From Rickettsiales bacterium (GTDB taxonomy: Bacteria; Bacteroidota; Bacteroidia; Cytophagales; Cyclobacteriaceae), in contig PBTY01000003.1 in the NCBI GenBank assembly GCA_002729235.1, positions 1-64,000 of the forward strand: a DNA stretch of 64,000 nucleotides, given 5' to 3'. The notes under the pieces are model-generated. The model made no database searches. It was given only the letters and a program-made list of their open reading frames with translations, and had not been told where the DNA came from. The position numbers and the translations under genes are program-made. This document shows, in pieces, positions 1 through 8,890 of the stretch. Within the stretch, counting starts at the first letter, position 1. The number at the start of each line of letters is the position of its first letter.

Positions 1-1
1 T

Positions 2-199
2 GTAAGTTTTTTCATGACACTGTCAATGTTGCTAGACAGAGCAGGCACCATGGTCACACTAGTTTTTGGTGGTTTCATCATGTGGGCGGGATTAATGATT
101 TGCGCCTTCCTTATCAAAAATGGATGGGTGACCTGGGGCCTGTACTTTTTACTCACGCTCATTTTTTCAGCCATATTTTACTTGAATTACCCACATTAG
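2..199 (+). CDS. Small hydrophobic membrane protein, 5' end probably outside the window
   Basis: The reading frame is open from the left edge to the stop at 197-199; the first ATG inside the window is at 14. The visible residues are strongly hydrophobic, with two predicted membrane helices separated by a short polar turn (around Lys-Asn-Gly-Trp), and the protein ends in Tyr-Pro-His. It stops 4 nt before the ATG of the PepSY membrane protein and so is probably in the same operon. No family is recognised. Because the frame is open upstream, this may be the tail of a longer membrane protein or a complete 61-residue protein; the sequence cannot decide. A role accessory to iron-linked membrane reduction is only inferred from position. 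Confidence 0.45.
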   Translation, partial: VSFFMTLSMLLDRAGTMVTLVFGGFIMWAGLMICAFLIKNGWVTWGLYFLLTLIFSAIFYLNYPH

Positions 200-203
200 C
201 CAG

Positions 204-1820
204 ATGAGTAACAGAGTTTACAATATCCTTTTTCATACCCATACAGTCAGCGGTCTGGTGATTAGTGTAGCATTGTATGTCATCTTCTTTGCTGGATCCA
301 TTAGCTTTTTTAGAGATGACATCATCGCATGGGAAAGAGGTCAATCCATAGCTCCGGATACCCAGATGGAGGCTGACTATAATCAAGTATTGGATACGTT
401 GGCAGCGCGACATGGAGCGCTCTATGGTCGGAACATCAATATTCGTCAACCGCATCAGGAGCGAAATATTGTAGTGTCCATGGAGCCCTCAAAAGATTCG
501 TTAGCTTCCGATTTAGCTAAGCAAAGTGTCTTCACCTACATCGATACGAATACTTATGAAGAGGCCAACTATTTCTCCTCTTACACGCTGGGTGAATTCA
601 TTTATCGCTTGCACTTTTTTGCGCAGATTCCTTATCCTTATGGGTATTTACTATCTGGTTTTGTAGCTTTCTTTTTCTTATTTGCCATCGTTACGGGAGT
701 TGTTGTTCACTGGAAAAAGATCATTTCTAACTTCTACATTTTTCGACCAACAGCTAAGCTGAAGACTCTTTGGACGGATGCGCATACAGCTCTTGGTTTG
801 ATAGGACTTCCATTTCAGTTCGTGTTTGCGGTAACTGGTGCGGTCCTAATTATCGGTACCACTGTAATGCTAGGACCGGCCAGTTCACTCATTTACAAAA
901 ATGACCGGGAATACATGTTTCGCGAGTTAATGGACCAGCCTGAGCCAAAGACTTTCGAAAATGACTCAATTGGTTTTAATGCAGATATGAATGATTTGAT
1001 ACATCAGGCATCAACACATTGGAGCAATGCGAATTTGAGTCGATTAGTGATTCAGAATTATGGAGATCCTGCCATGCGGATCATCATTGAAGGCAGACCT
1101 CAAAATGCTGATGCCTTTCTTGGTTTGGGAAGGGTGATTTTTGATCATACAGGGGAAGTTATTTCAGCAACCGATGCACAGTCCATCAACTATGTAGTAG
1201 GCGCCGACCAAACCATGAGGAGTCTTCATTTTGGAAACTTTGGAGGTTATAGTTTACGAATCATCTATTTCGTTTTTGGGATCATTTCTTGTTTTGTGAT
1301 TCTGTCTGGAGTACTGATTTGGGTACGCGCAAGAGACAAAAAAAGTACCGAGCCATGGAAGCGAAAAGCGAATGAATGGGTAGGGAGCATCTTCATGGCC
1401 ATTTCTTTGACCATGTATCCTGCAACGGCATTAATCTTCAGTGTAGTTAAATTATTCAAGGATCCAGCTGACCCTATACCTCATGTGATGATTTACAAAG
1501 TGTTTTTCATCAGCTGGTTGATTCTTTCAGTTGGCTTTGCGCTCAGAAAGAGCAATTTCATTACCACTAAATATTCGTTATTGCTTGGCTCATTACTTGG
1601 ATTCGGCATTCCTGTGGTCAATGGACTAGTTACAAGCGATTGGTTTTGGAAAACTATCCAGAATAATCAAACACAAATCTTTGTGGTAGATGCATTTTGG
1701 TTGATCATCTCTATCAGTACTTTATTGATCTTTATCAAGCTTAAAAAGCCAATTGAGTCAGCTCAACCAGTTAAATCGAAAGCGATTCCGAAATCGCAAA
1801 AACAACCTGTTCTTTCCTGA
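204..1820 (+). CDS. PepSY-associated transmembrane protein (PiuB-like, iron-regulated)
   Basis: This 538-residue inner-membrane protein has the layout of the PepSY_TM family. The N-terminus carries the family-typical His-Thr-His-Thr-Val-Ser-Gly motif leading into the first helix (about residues 10-35). Further helices lie near 148-172, 190-225 and 350-372, with four more in the C-terminal third. The soluble segment near 240-330 matches the periplasmic PepSY region. Family members are often iron-repressed and sit beside siderophore receptors, where a ferric reductase role is proposed. Here the gene directly precedes the DUF4856/imelysin/HTTM/receptor run, which supports an iron context. The polar tail (Lys/Gln/Pro/Ser) is probably cytoplasmic. 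The start at 204 is 4 nt after the previous stop. Confidence 0.85.
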   Translation: MSNRVYNILFHTHTVSGLVISVALYVIFFAGSISFFRDDIIAWERGQSIAPDTQMEADYNQVLDTLAARHGALYGRNINIRQPHQERNIVVSMEPSKDSLASDLAKQSVFTYIDTNTYEEANYFSSYTLGEFIYRLHFFAQIPYPYGYLLSGFVAFFFLFAIVTGVVVHWKKIISNFYIFRPTAKLKTLWTDAHTALGLIGLPFQFVFAVTGAVLIIGTTVMLGPASSLIYKNDREYMFRELMDQPEPKTFENDSIGFNADMNDLIHQASTHWSNANLSRLVIQNYGDPAMRIIIEGRPQNADAFLGLGRVIFDHTGEVISATDAQSINYVVGADQTMRSLHFGNFGGYSLRIIYFVFGIISCFVILSGVLIWVRARDKKSTEPWKRKANEWVGSIFMAISLTMYPATALIFSVVKLFKDPADPIPHVMIYKVFFISWLILSVGFALRKSNFITTKYSLLLGSLLGFGIPVVNGLVTSDWFWKTIQNNQTQIFVVDAFWLIISISTLLIFIKLKKPIESAQPVKSKAIPKSQKQPVLS

Positions 1821-1823
1821 TCA

Positions 1824-1841
1824 CTCACTAGAAGTAGTGAG
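1824..1841 (+). other. Small hairpin after the PepSY gene
   Basis: A perfect 7-bp inverted repeat (CTCACTA / TAGTGAG, 4-nt loop) begins 3 nt after the PepSY stop codon. No T-run follows, so it is not a standard intrinsic terminator. It could stabilise the 3' end or weakly separate the upstream pair from the downstream iron operon. Confidence 0.35.
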
Positions 1842-1885
1842 CTATGGCTACTACTAGTGAATCATTATTTGCCTATCGGTAGTGA

Positions 1886-1916
1886 TTGACTCGTGAATCG
1901 ATTTACTACAACTTTG
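1886..1916 (+). promoter_or_regulatory. Probable promoter of the DUF4856-imelysin operon
   Basis: TTG at 1886-1888 and CAACTTTG at 1909-1916 are about 20 nt apart. This is a one-mismatch fit to the Bacteroidota -33 TTTG/-7 TAnnTTTG promoter. The ATG of the DUF4856 gene follows at 1953, leaving a leader of about 30 nt. Confidence 0.45.
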
Positions 1917-1952
1917 CCCTTATTTAGAATAAATCCAAATAACTAAACAAAG

Positions 1953-3074
1953 ATGATCGGAAAACTGGGCAGGTTGAGCGCATGGGTAATAGCAGCCGGT
2001 GTAGCATTGAGTTCTTGTAACGATAATGAAGATCCTGAAATCTCTCTTGAAGTTCCATCCACTTACGAGTTTACACGGGATGGGGAATCTACAGTTAGTT
2101 TTTCTGGCCAAACCGCGCGATTGGACATGTTGGCTGAACTGAAAGCATATATTGGGACAGCAAATGATGGAGCTGAGCTTTCAGAGGCAACTCTACTTGA
2201 TATGTATGCTAACGAAAACAATCCTTTTTCCACTACTGATCTAAATGAAAGTGGCAAACAACTCGAGGACAAAACATTTCTTGCTGATGTTGATTTCTTT
2301 AAAGAAATCTTGACTTCTGCAGCAAGTGCAAGTTTTACAACTGATCCTGCCTCTCAAGGACATGCAGGGTTAATTGCCAGAGGTGCAGATCGATTTATTT
2401 TGGTCGATGAAAAAGGTTGGGAATACACACAGTTAATTGAAAAGGGTTTGATGGGTGCTACCTTTCTTAATCAGATTTACAACTCATACCTGACAGATGC
2501 TAAAATTGGTGATGAGGTTGAAAATACGGAATTGTCCGAGGGAAAGAATTATACTGCCATGGAACACCACTGGGACGAAGCATTTGGCTATTGGGGTGTA
2601 AACGTGGATTTTGATACTGAAGGAGAAAATCGATTCTGGGGAAATTATACTTACGGACGCGAAGCATATTTAGGAAGTGCAACCTTGCTCAAAGACGCTT
2701 TTCTGAAAGGAAGAACGGCCATAGTCAACAAAGCGTATGATATCAAAGATGAGCAACGCGATGTTATTTATCAGGAGTTTGAACGTGTAGCCGCTGCCAC
2801 AGCAATCCATTACATCAATGAGGGTCTTACAGATATCAGCAATGGGGATGTTGGTAATTTATTTCACCATGCATCTGAAGGTTACGGTTTCGCAATGGCT
2901 TTAAAGTACAGTCCATACAAACAAATTACTTCTGAGCAATTGGATCAAGTCTTAAATGTTGGGTTTGGTACCGATGGTGATTTTTGGACGATTTCAGCAG
3001 AGAGTTTAAACACTGCGAAAGCAACAATAGTCAGTGCATATCCTTCACTAGAGGCTTTTGCCGATGACCTGTAA
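1953..3074 (+). CDS. DUF4856 domain lipoprotein, imelysin partner
   Basis: This 373-residue lipoprotein has a signal peptide ending in the lipobox Leu-Ser-Ser-Cys (Cys at about residue 22). The mature part fits DUF4856, a Bacteroidota family usually encoded next to imelysin-type iron-regulated proteins. A conspicuous His-His-Trp-Asp-Glu-Ala-Phe-Gly-Tyr-Trp motif lies near residue 205; its His and acidic residues are candidate metal ligands (inference). The gene opens a tight plus-strand operon: the imelysin gene starts 2 nt after this stop. The protein is probably anchored in the outer membrane or periplasm and takes part in iron or haem handling; the exact biochemistry is unknown. Confidence 0.8.
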   Translation: MIGKLGRLSAWVIAAGVALSSCNDNEDPEISLEVPSTYEFTRDGESTVSFSGQTARLDMLAELKAYIGTANDGAELSEATLLDMYANENNPFSTTDLNESGKQLEDKTFLADVDFFKEILTSAASASFTTDPASQGHAGLIARGADRFILVDEKGWEYTQLIEKGLMGATFLNQIYNSYLTDAKIGDEVENTELSEGKNYTAMEHHWDEAFGYWGVNVDFDTEGENRFWGNYTYGREAYLGSATLLKDAFLKGRTAIVNKAYDIKDEQRDVIYQEFERVAAATAIHYINEGLTDISNGDVGNLFHHASEGYGFAMALKYSPYKQITSEQLDQVLNVGFGTDGDFWTISAESLNTAKATIVSAYPSLEAFADDL

Positions 3075-3076
3075 GT

Positions 3077-4165
3077 ATGAGGAAATCTCTTATTATAAGT
3101 GCTCTTAGCATTCTGATTATATCGTGTAATTCTGGTGGTGATCTACTAGAAAAGCTAAACGATTTTGATCAGGGACCAATGTTGGAAAATATTGGTGATA
3201 ACATCATTTTACCATCGTACCAAAATCTTTCGGCATCTACCTTACAGCTTTCCGAAAACGTAAACAGCCTTACAGAAAACCGATCTGTTGATGCATTGAA
3301 AGAAGTTCGAGCCTCACTCAAATCAGCTCGATTAAACTGGCAATATTGTAGTCCGTTTCAGTTTGGACCAGCAGAAACCTACGCCATCTCTGCAGTGCTA
3401 AACATCTACCCTGTAGATGTCAATCAAATCGAACGAAATCTTACAGCAGGTACTTATGATCTATTTACATTAAGCAACTCAGACGCTAGAGGTTTTCAAA
3501 CTCTAGGATATTTTCTGTACTCTAGTGAATTGAGTGATGAGGAACTTCTAGCTTCATATACAGATGAAGAGTTGACGTATATGAGAACTGTGGCTGAGGA
3601 AATTGCTACTGTTTCCAGTGAAGTATACACCGCATGGTCAGTAGATGGAGGGAATTACATTGCCACTTTTACGAGCGAGGAAGCATATGGTGTGAATGTG
3701 GGGAGTTCTGTTGGCAAAATGATCAATGCCATGAATCTTGATTTCGAACGAAACACACGTGATGGAAAAATTGGTATACCGGCTGGGGTTCGGTCACTTG
3801 GAGAACCCATTTTGAATGCTACGGAAGCCTACTATGCGGGGTATTCTGTTGAATTGTTTGAAGCAAGTATTGATGCATACTACACTCTATACACTGGTGG
3901 GAATGGTGTTGGTTTAGATGATTATTTGAAAGCAATAGAAGCTACAACTACTGCCAACGAGGATTTGAGTGTTAAAATAGATAGCCAGTTTAAAACCATT
4001 CAGAACATACAACTAACCGATCCTCTACCCGACCAAATTACGACCAATATTGATCCGGTTTTAGAAGTTTTCGCGGAGATGCAGCAATTGATTGTCATGT
4101 TCAAAACAGACATGGCGTCCAGTATGGGGGTTGTTATCACTTATCAAGACAATGACGGTGACTAA
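3077..4165 (+). CDS. Imelysin family (iron-regulated, IrpA-like) lipoprotein
   Basis: The 362-residue protein has a signal peptide with lipobox Ile-Ile-Ser-Cys at about residue 17. The stretch Ser-Ala-Arg-Leu-Asn-Trp followed by Phe-Gly-Pro (about residues 88-105) is characteristic of imelysin/peptidase M75 proteins, which are iron-regulated all-helical lipoproteins of bacterial iron acquisition. Most members are not demonstrated peptidases. The gene lies 2 nt after the DUF4856 gene and overlaps the HTTM gene by 14 nt, so the products are probably made together. Likely location is the periplasmic face of a membrane, near the TonB receptor encoded two genes on. Confidence 0.85.
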   Translation: MRKSLIISALSILIISCNSGGDLLEKLNDFDQGPMLENIGDNIILPSYQNLSASTLQLSENVNSLTENRSVDALKEVRASLKSARLNWQYCSPFQFGPAETYAISAVLNIYPVDVNQIERNLTAGTYDLFTLSNSDARGFQTLGYFLYSSELSDEELLASYTDEELTYMRTVAEEIATVSSEVYTAWSVDGGNYIATFTSEEAYGVNVGSSVGKMINAMNLDFERNTRDGKIGIPAGVRSLGEPILNATEAYYAGYSVELFEASIDAYYTLYTGGNGVGLDDYLKAIEATTTANEDLSVKIDSQFKTIQNIQLTDPLPDQITTNIDPVLEVFAEMQQLIVMFKTDMASSMGVVITYQDNDGD

Positions 4166-5492
4166 AAGTTACCATAACATATTAGATCTTTTGATCTACA
4201 GAAAGGTTACCATTGCTCCATTGGTAACCTTTCGGATTTTATTCGGATTGTTGATGTTGGTGTCCACTATTCGTTTCTGGGCCAATGGATGGATAGATGA
4301 ATTGTACATAGCTCCTCAATTTTATTTTTCCTTTATTGAAGGAGTTAAGCCACTTACAGGTTTAGGCATGTATTGGGTTTTTGCCTCAATGATTGTCGCT
4401 GCCATATTTATTACTATCGGCTTTGCCTATCGCATATCAGCTATCTCATTTTTTATCCTATTCACTTATGTAGAATTGTTGGATAAGTCCAATTATCTCA
4501 ATCACTACTATTTTGTGAGTTTAATTTCTTTTCTGATGTGTTGGCTGCCTGCCAATGGAGATTTTTCACTGGATGTCAAATTTGGTTTTCGTAAAGCCAT
4601 TGATCAGATACCTGTAGCATTTATTAATATTCTGCGTTTCCAAATGGGAGCGCTTTACTTTTTTGCGGGGTTAGCTAAAATGAATCCTTCATGGCTATTC
4701 GAGGGTCAGCCATTAAAAATGTGGTTATCTGCTAATGCATACAAACCGCTAATTGGTTGGATTTTTCAGTACAAGATCACCGCTTATATATTTAGCTGGT
4801 TTGGGATGATCTATGATACAACGATTCCTTTTTTGTTGTCCTGGAGTAGCACCCGACTCCTGGCTTATATCTTGGTTATAGGTTTTCATCTGATGACCTG
4901 GTGGCTTTTTCCAATCGGGATGTTCCCTTTCATCATGATCGTCATCACAACAATATTTTTTAGCCCAGAATCACATCTAAGAGTCCTGGAACCATTGAAA
5001 CAGATGGTCGGTTGGTACTCCACTCAAGAGGAAACTACCACAATTTATCAGGGTCAAAAATGGGTATTTGTGGCGTTTATCATTTTACAAATCGCTTTGC
5101 CTTTTAGATACCTGGCATATCCTGGTGATTTGTTTTGGACAGAACAGGGCTATCGGTTTTCCTGGAGAGTCATGTTGATAGAGAAGGCCGGCTATGCAAC
5201 GTTTTATGTTTCAGAGAGTGGGGAAAAAAAACGGTCCTTGATAGCCAACTATGAATATCTCACGCCACAACAAGAGAAAATGATGGCCACACAACCAGAT
5301 ATGCTGGTACAATTTGCTCATTACCTGGAAGCAGATTTTAAAGAGAAAGGGATGGTTGATCCGGTTGTTACCGCAGATGTATTTGTAACACTCAATGGGC
5401 AACCAAATAAAAGATACATAGATCCGAAAGTAGATTTAACGGAGGTGCAGAATGATTGGGGACATAAGTCATGGATATTATCTTATGAGTAA
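4152..5492 (+). CDS. HTTM (vitamin K-dependent gamma-carboxylase-like) membrane protein
   Basis: The protein has about 446 residues from the ATG at 4152. An in-frame ATG at 4092 is possible, but it would extend the protein by an untypical 20-residue leader inside the imelysin gene. Multiple membrane helices fill the first 300 residues. Two HTTM landmarks are visible: Lys-Ser-Asn-Tyr-Leu-Asn-His-Tyr-Tyr-Phe near residue 112, and Phe-Ala-Gly-Leu-Ala-Lys-Met-Asn-Pro-Ser-Trp near 180. The second resembles the segment that carries the active-site lysine in vertebrate gamma-glutamyl carboxylase. The C-terminal third is soluble. The substrate is unknown; position argues for modifying a partner in the iron system. 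It overlaps the receptor gene by 8 nt. Confidence 0.85.
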   Translation: MTVTKSYHNILDLLIYRKVTIAPLVTFRILFGLLMLVSTIRFWANGWIDELYIAPQFYFSFIEGVKPLTGLGMYWVFASMIVAAIFITIGFAYRISAISFFILFTYVELLDKSNYLNHYYFVSLISFLMCWLPANGDFSLDVKFGFRKAIDQIPVAFINILRFQMGALYFFAGLAKMNPSWLFEGQPLKMWLSANAYKPLIGWIFQYKITAYIFSWFGMIYDTTIPFLLSWSSTRLLAYILVIGFHLMTWWLFPIGMFPFIMIVITTIFFSPESHLRVLEPLKQMVGWYSTQEETTTIYQGQKWVFVAFIILQIALPFRYLAYPGDLFWTEQGYRFSWRVMLIEKAGYATFYVSESGEKKRSLIANYEYLTPQQEKMMATQPDMLVQFAHYLEADFKEKGMVDPVVTADVFVTLNGQPNKRYIDPKVDLTEVQNDWGHKSWILSYE

Positions 5493-7920
5493 GCCATTAT
5501 TTGTCATAATACTGTTAACGCTAAATTTTAGTTTGTGGTCACAGACTATCAGTGGACACTTGCAGGGTTTACGTGATGAGCCTGTAATTGGGATGGTCTT
5601 TATCGATGGTACAGGAATAAAGGCAGAAACGGACAGTAAGGGATATTATAAGACCGGAGCAATTAAACCCGGTACTTATAAAGTGGTTGCATTTGTTCCT
5701 GGTTATGAGACTACCTACCAGACGGTTTCGATGAATTCTGAAAACTTAGTTGTGGACTTTGCCTTAAAAGAATTGGAAACCGAATTGGAAGAAATCACTA
5801 TTCAGGATAGTCGTTCGGAAGAGATGGGCATAGGTTGGCTTCAGTCGGTTACAGGATCCGCTATCTATGAAGCCAAGAAGACAGAGCTCATTGAAGTAGA
5901 CAAGATCATTGGCAATAAGGCAGCAAATGTTGGAAGACAAGTATACTCCAGAGTGCCTGGCCTTAATATTTGGGAAAATGATGGGGCAGGAATCAATCTG
6001 GGAATTGGTGGCCGTGGATTGAACCCAAATAGAACATCAAATTTCAACGTGAGACAGAATGGTTATGACATTTCTGCGGATGCACTGGGCTATCCGGAGA
6101 GTTATTACACACCCCCGGTTTTGGCTTTACAGAGAATAGAACTAGTACGAGGAGCTGCTGGCTTGCAATATGGAACACAGTTTGGTGGTATGCTTAACTT
6201 TGATTTTAAAGAAGGTCCATCTGACAAAAAAATAGCCATTGACTTCAACCAAACGCTAGGATCATTTGGCTTGTACAATGCGTTCCAAAGTGTTGGTGGT
6301 ACAGTAGGTAAGTTCAATTACTACTCTTTTTATCAATATAAACGAAGTAAAGGCTGGAGACCAAACTCCCAGCAAGTTCAGCACAATGCATTTGCATCAA
6401 TTAAATACAGGTTTACATCATTTCTGGATGTCAAGTTTGAGCATACCTATATGACCTACCAGGCGCAGCAACCAGGAGGACTTACAGATTTGGAGTTTTA
6501 TCAGAATCCACAGCAATCAAAACGCGAACGAAATTGGTTTGATGTAGGCTGGAATCTATCAGCTATGGAGTGGAACTATCGAGTGTCCTCGAGATTAAAA
6601 TTCAATAATCGAACGTTCCATTTAGCTGCTAACAGATATGCTGTAGGTAACCTGGGAAGGATAGACCGACCAGATTCTGAAGACCTGAACCGTGATTTAT
6701 TGAAGGATGAGTACAATAATTGGGGGAATGAATTCCGAATGATTTATCACTACTCACTTCTTGGTCAGCGGTCAGTATTACTGGTTGGGAACAGATTATA
6801 CACAGGTCGGACACTTCGTGAGCAAGGTGATGGGACCAATGGAAGTGGTCCGGATTTTACGTTTAATAATCCCGAGGAACCGGGTGACTCTGATTTCAAA
6901 TTTCCAAGTAGTAACGTAGCCTTTTTCGCAGAAAATATCTTCAATATTACCGAGCGCTTCAGCGTGACTCCAGGTATTCGTTATGAGTACATTAATACTG
7001 AAGCTAATGGATATTACTATGATCGGAGAACTGACTTGGCTGGTAATGTATTGTACGAAGAGAAAATAATTGAAGATAAGGGCAAAACAAGAAGCTTTGC
7101 CTTGATAGGTCTTGGGCTTAGCTACAAGAGCAATGAGTTATTGGAGGTATACTCGAATTTTTCTCAGAATTTTAGAGCGATCAATTTCAATGATATTCGT
7201 GTTGACAACCCTTCTCTGGAAGTGGATGAAAATATCGATGATGAAAGTGGTTTTAATTTGGATCTTGGTATCCGGGGAGCAAAGCAAGGTAAGTTTCGAT
7301 ATGATATTTCCACCTTTGTATTATCGTATAAAGATCGCATCGGTAGTGTCTTGAGAACCGAACCAGACCCTCGTTTCAACAACCTGATCAATCGGACATT
7401 TCGGTTCAGAACCAATATTGCAGATGCACTAATCGTGGGACTCGAAAATTACGTGGAAGCAGATATTTTGAAATGGATAAACCCTAAGAACAAACATTCA
7501 CTTACTGCATTTTTAAATCTTGCGGTAATTCATTCCCAATACATCAGCAACGAAGAGCAGGGCATACAAGGCAACCAAGTGGAGTTGGTGCCACCTACCA
7601 ATATCAAATCAGGAATAACTTATCGAATAGAAGGTTTTGGAGCCTCAGTGCTATACACTTATGTAGCCCAACACTTTTCTGATGCCTCCAATACGGATAG
7701 TACTCCACCTGTTCCTACGGCAGTTGAAGGGCTGATTCCTTCTTATCAAGTAATGGACATCTCGTTTGACTATCAATACAGACTTTTGACTTTTGAAGCA
7801 GGGATCAACAACCTGTTGGATGAGTCGTATTTTACTCGCCGCGCAGCAGGTTATCCAGGGCCAGGGATCATTCCAGCTAATCCTAGAAATTACTATTTGG
7901 GAATCGGGATAAAATTCTAA
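5485..7920 (+). CDS. TonB-dependent receptor of the imelysin/HTTM iron locus
   Basis: About 811 residues from the ATG at 5485, which immediately precedes a good signal peptide ending Leu-Trp-Ser-Gln. The upstream in-frame ATG at 5452 would put 11 residues before it. Order of domains: signal peptide, carboxypeptidase-regulatory-like domain (about 20-105), plug (about 125-240, with Pro-Gly-Leu-Asn-Ile and Ile-Arg-Gly/Val-Arg-Gly-type motifs), then a 22-strand-type barrel ending in an aromatic Lys-Phe terminus. It resembles FecA/citrate-type iron receptors rather than SusC, and no SusD gene follows. Translational coupling to the HTTM gene (8-nt overlap) and the imelysin neighbours support ferric chelate or haem import across the outer membrane. 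Confidence 0.88.
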   Translation: MSKPLFVIILLTLNFSLWSQTISGHLQGLRDEPVIGMVFIDGTGIKAETDSKGYYKTGAIKPGTYKVVAFVPGYETTYQTVSMNSENLVVDFALKELETELEEITIQDSRSEEMGIGWLQSVTGSAIYEAKKTELIEVDKIIGNKAANVGRQVYSRVPGLNIWENDGAGINLGIGGRGLNPNRTSNFNVRQNGYDISADALGYPESYYTPPVLALQRIELVRGAAGLQYGTQFGGMLNFDFKEGPSDKKIAIDFNQTLGSFGLYNAFQSVGGTVGKFNYYSFYQYKRSKGWRPNSQQVQHNAFASIKYRFTSFLDVKFEHTYMTYQAQQPGGLTDLEFYQNPQQSKRERNWFDVGWNLSAMEWNYRVSSRLKFNNRTFHLAANRYAVGNLGRIDRPDSEDLNRDLLKDEYNNWGNEFRMIYHYSLLGQRSVLLVGNRLYTGRTLREQGDGTNGSGPDFTFNNPEEPGDSDFKFPSSNVAFFAENIFNITERFSVTPGIRYEYINTEANGYYYDRRTDLAGNVLYEEKIIEDKGKTRSFALIGLGLSYKSNELLEVYSNFSQNFRAINFNDIRVDNPSLEVDENIDDESGFNLDLGIRGAKQGKFRYDISTFVLSYKDRIGSVLRTEPDPRFNNLINRTFRFRTNIADALIVGLENYVEADILKWINPKNKHSLTAFLNLAVIHSQYISNEEQGIQGNQVELVPPTNIKSGITYRIEGFGASVLYTYVAQHFSDASNTDSTPPVPTAVEGLIPSYQVMDISFDYQYRLLTFEAGINNLLDESYFTRRAAGYPGPGIIPANPRNYYLGIGIKF

Positions 7921-8069
7921 TCAAGTCTATTGATATACTCTAATAGAATCATCAAGTCATCTTCTTTATTAAGGTCGATGTGCTGATCCTTTATTATTGA
8001 CTCTTCCAACTTCTTCCAGGTTATTTCTAGTAATGATGTGCATAGTATTAGTACAAGTAGCGAGTCCAA
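7917..8069 (-). CDS. Possible 50-residue protein with TTG start
   Basis: On the minus strand a 51-codon frame runs from TTG (complement of 8067-8069) to TAG (7917-7919). It starts 12 nt after the stop of the methyltransferase gene and overlaps the end of the receptor gene by 4 nt. The translation begins Met-Asp-Ser-Leu-Leu-Val-Leu-Ile-Leu-Cys and continues with an amphipathic, Lys/Glu/Asp-rich segment containing Ile-Thr-Trp-Lys-Lys-Leu-Glu-Glu and ending Glu-Tyr-Ile-Asn-Arg-Leu-Asp. This composition is what a real small protein would have. There is no ATG at a sensible place and no strong ribosome site. No family is recognised. Confidence 0.35.
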   Translation of the reverse strand: MDSLLVLILCTSLLEITWKKLEESIIKDQHIDLNKEDDLMILLEYINRLD

Positions 8070-8081
8070 TACCCTAATTTA

Positions 8082-8621
8082 CTATGAATCAAAAAACTCC
8101 GTTTTGGACACAAAATCCCATATCGTAATACCCAGGCTGACAGATATATTCAAGGAGTGTTTGGTTCCAAACTGAGGTATTTCAAGCACTATATCCGATT
8201 CTTTAACAACATCATCTTTAACACCAAATACCTCATTACCGAAAACGAAGGCATACTTGTCTGATGAAGTCGGTTGAAACTCGTTAAGCATGGTACTTTG
8301 GTCCGCTTGTTCCAAAGAGACGATCTTGTATCCTTGATCTTTTAATTGTGAAATGAGTGACTGGATATCCTTTACATGCTCCCACTCTACTGTATCTGTA
8401 GCTCCGAGAGCTGTTTTGTTAATGTCTCGGTGAGGAGGGGTCGCTGTGATGCCACATAAGTAGATTTTTTCTACACGAAAGGCATCAGAGGTCCTAAAGG
8501 CACTACCAATGTTATTCATGCTTCGGATGTCATCTAGAATGATACATGCATTGAGTTTCTCTGCCTCTGCAAATTCTTCTGGTTCTAATCGTCCAAGCTC
8601 TTCGTTTTTCAGTTTTCGCAT
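8082..8621 (-). CDS. SpoU/TrmH-family RNA 2'-O-methyltransferase
   Basis: This 179-residue protein carries the three SPOUT motifs. Motif 1 is Asp-Asp-Ile-Arg-Ser-Met-Asn-Asn-Ile-Gly-Ser-Ala-Phe-Arg (about residues 30-44). Motif 2 is Phe-Gly-Asn-Glu-Val-Phe-Gly-Val (about 129-136). Motif 3 is Glu-Ile-Pro-Gln-Phe-Gly-Thr-Lys-His-Ser-Leu-Asn-Ile-Ser-Val (about 147-161). Such enzymes use S-adenosylmethionine bound in a trefoil knot to methylate tRNA or rRNA ribose. The short length and Lys/Glu-rich N-terminus fit the small cytoplasmic TrmH-like enzymes of Bacteroidota; the target nucleotide cannot be read from sequence. It is transcribed from a -7 box at 8645-8652. Confidence 0.88.
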   Translation of the reverse strand: MRKLKNEELGRLEPEEFAEAEKLNACIILDDIRSMNNIGSAFRTSDAFRVEKIYLCGITATPPHRDINKTALGATDTVEWEHVKDIQSLISQLKDQGYKIVSLEQADQSTMLNEFQPTSSDKYAFVFGNEVFGVKDDVVKESDIVLEIPQFGTKHSLNISVSLGITIWDFVSKTEFFDS

Positions 8622-8644
8622 GCTCTATCCGTTCAAGTGGATTT

Positions 8645-8652
8645 CAAAATTA
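8645..8652 (-). promoter_or_regulatory. -7 promoter box of the SpoU methyltransferase gene
   Basis: On the minus strand TAATTTTG matches the Bacteroidota TAnnTTTG consensus exactly, 23 nt upstream of the methyltransferase ATG. A clear -33 element is not obvious. Confidence 0.5.
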
Positions 8653-8890
8653 CAATGATGAACGAAAAGGAAGGTAAGGAAATGTTGAAATGAATTCACG
8701 ATTCATTGATTAATGATCAGGCTTTGTTGAATTTATTTTTGGAAGGGTAACACTGATGATAATTTGGAGTTTGAATTAACACCTATGTGCTTGATATTCA
8801 AAATGATTAGACCCAAGTGTCGTATGGTTCAATGAAAAATTAGGAAGACAGGGTAAAATCAATATGATAAAACTAACAACTACATAAGAG

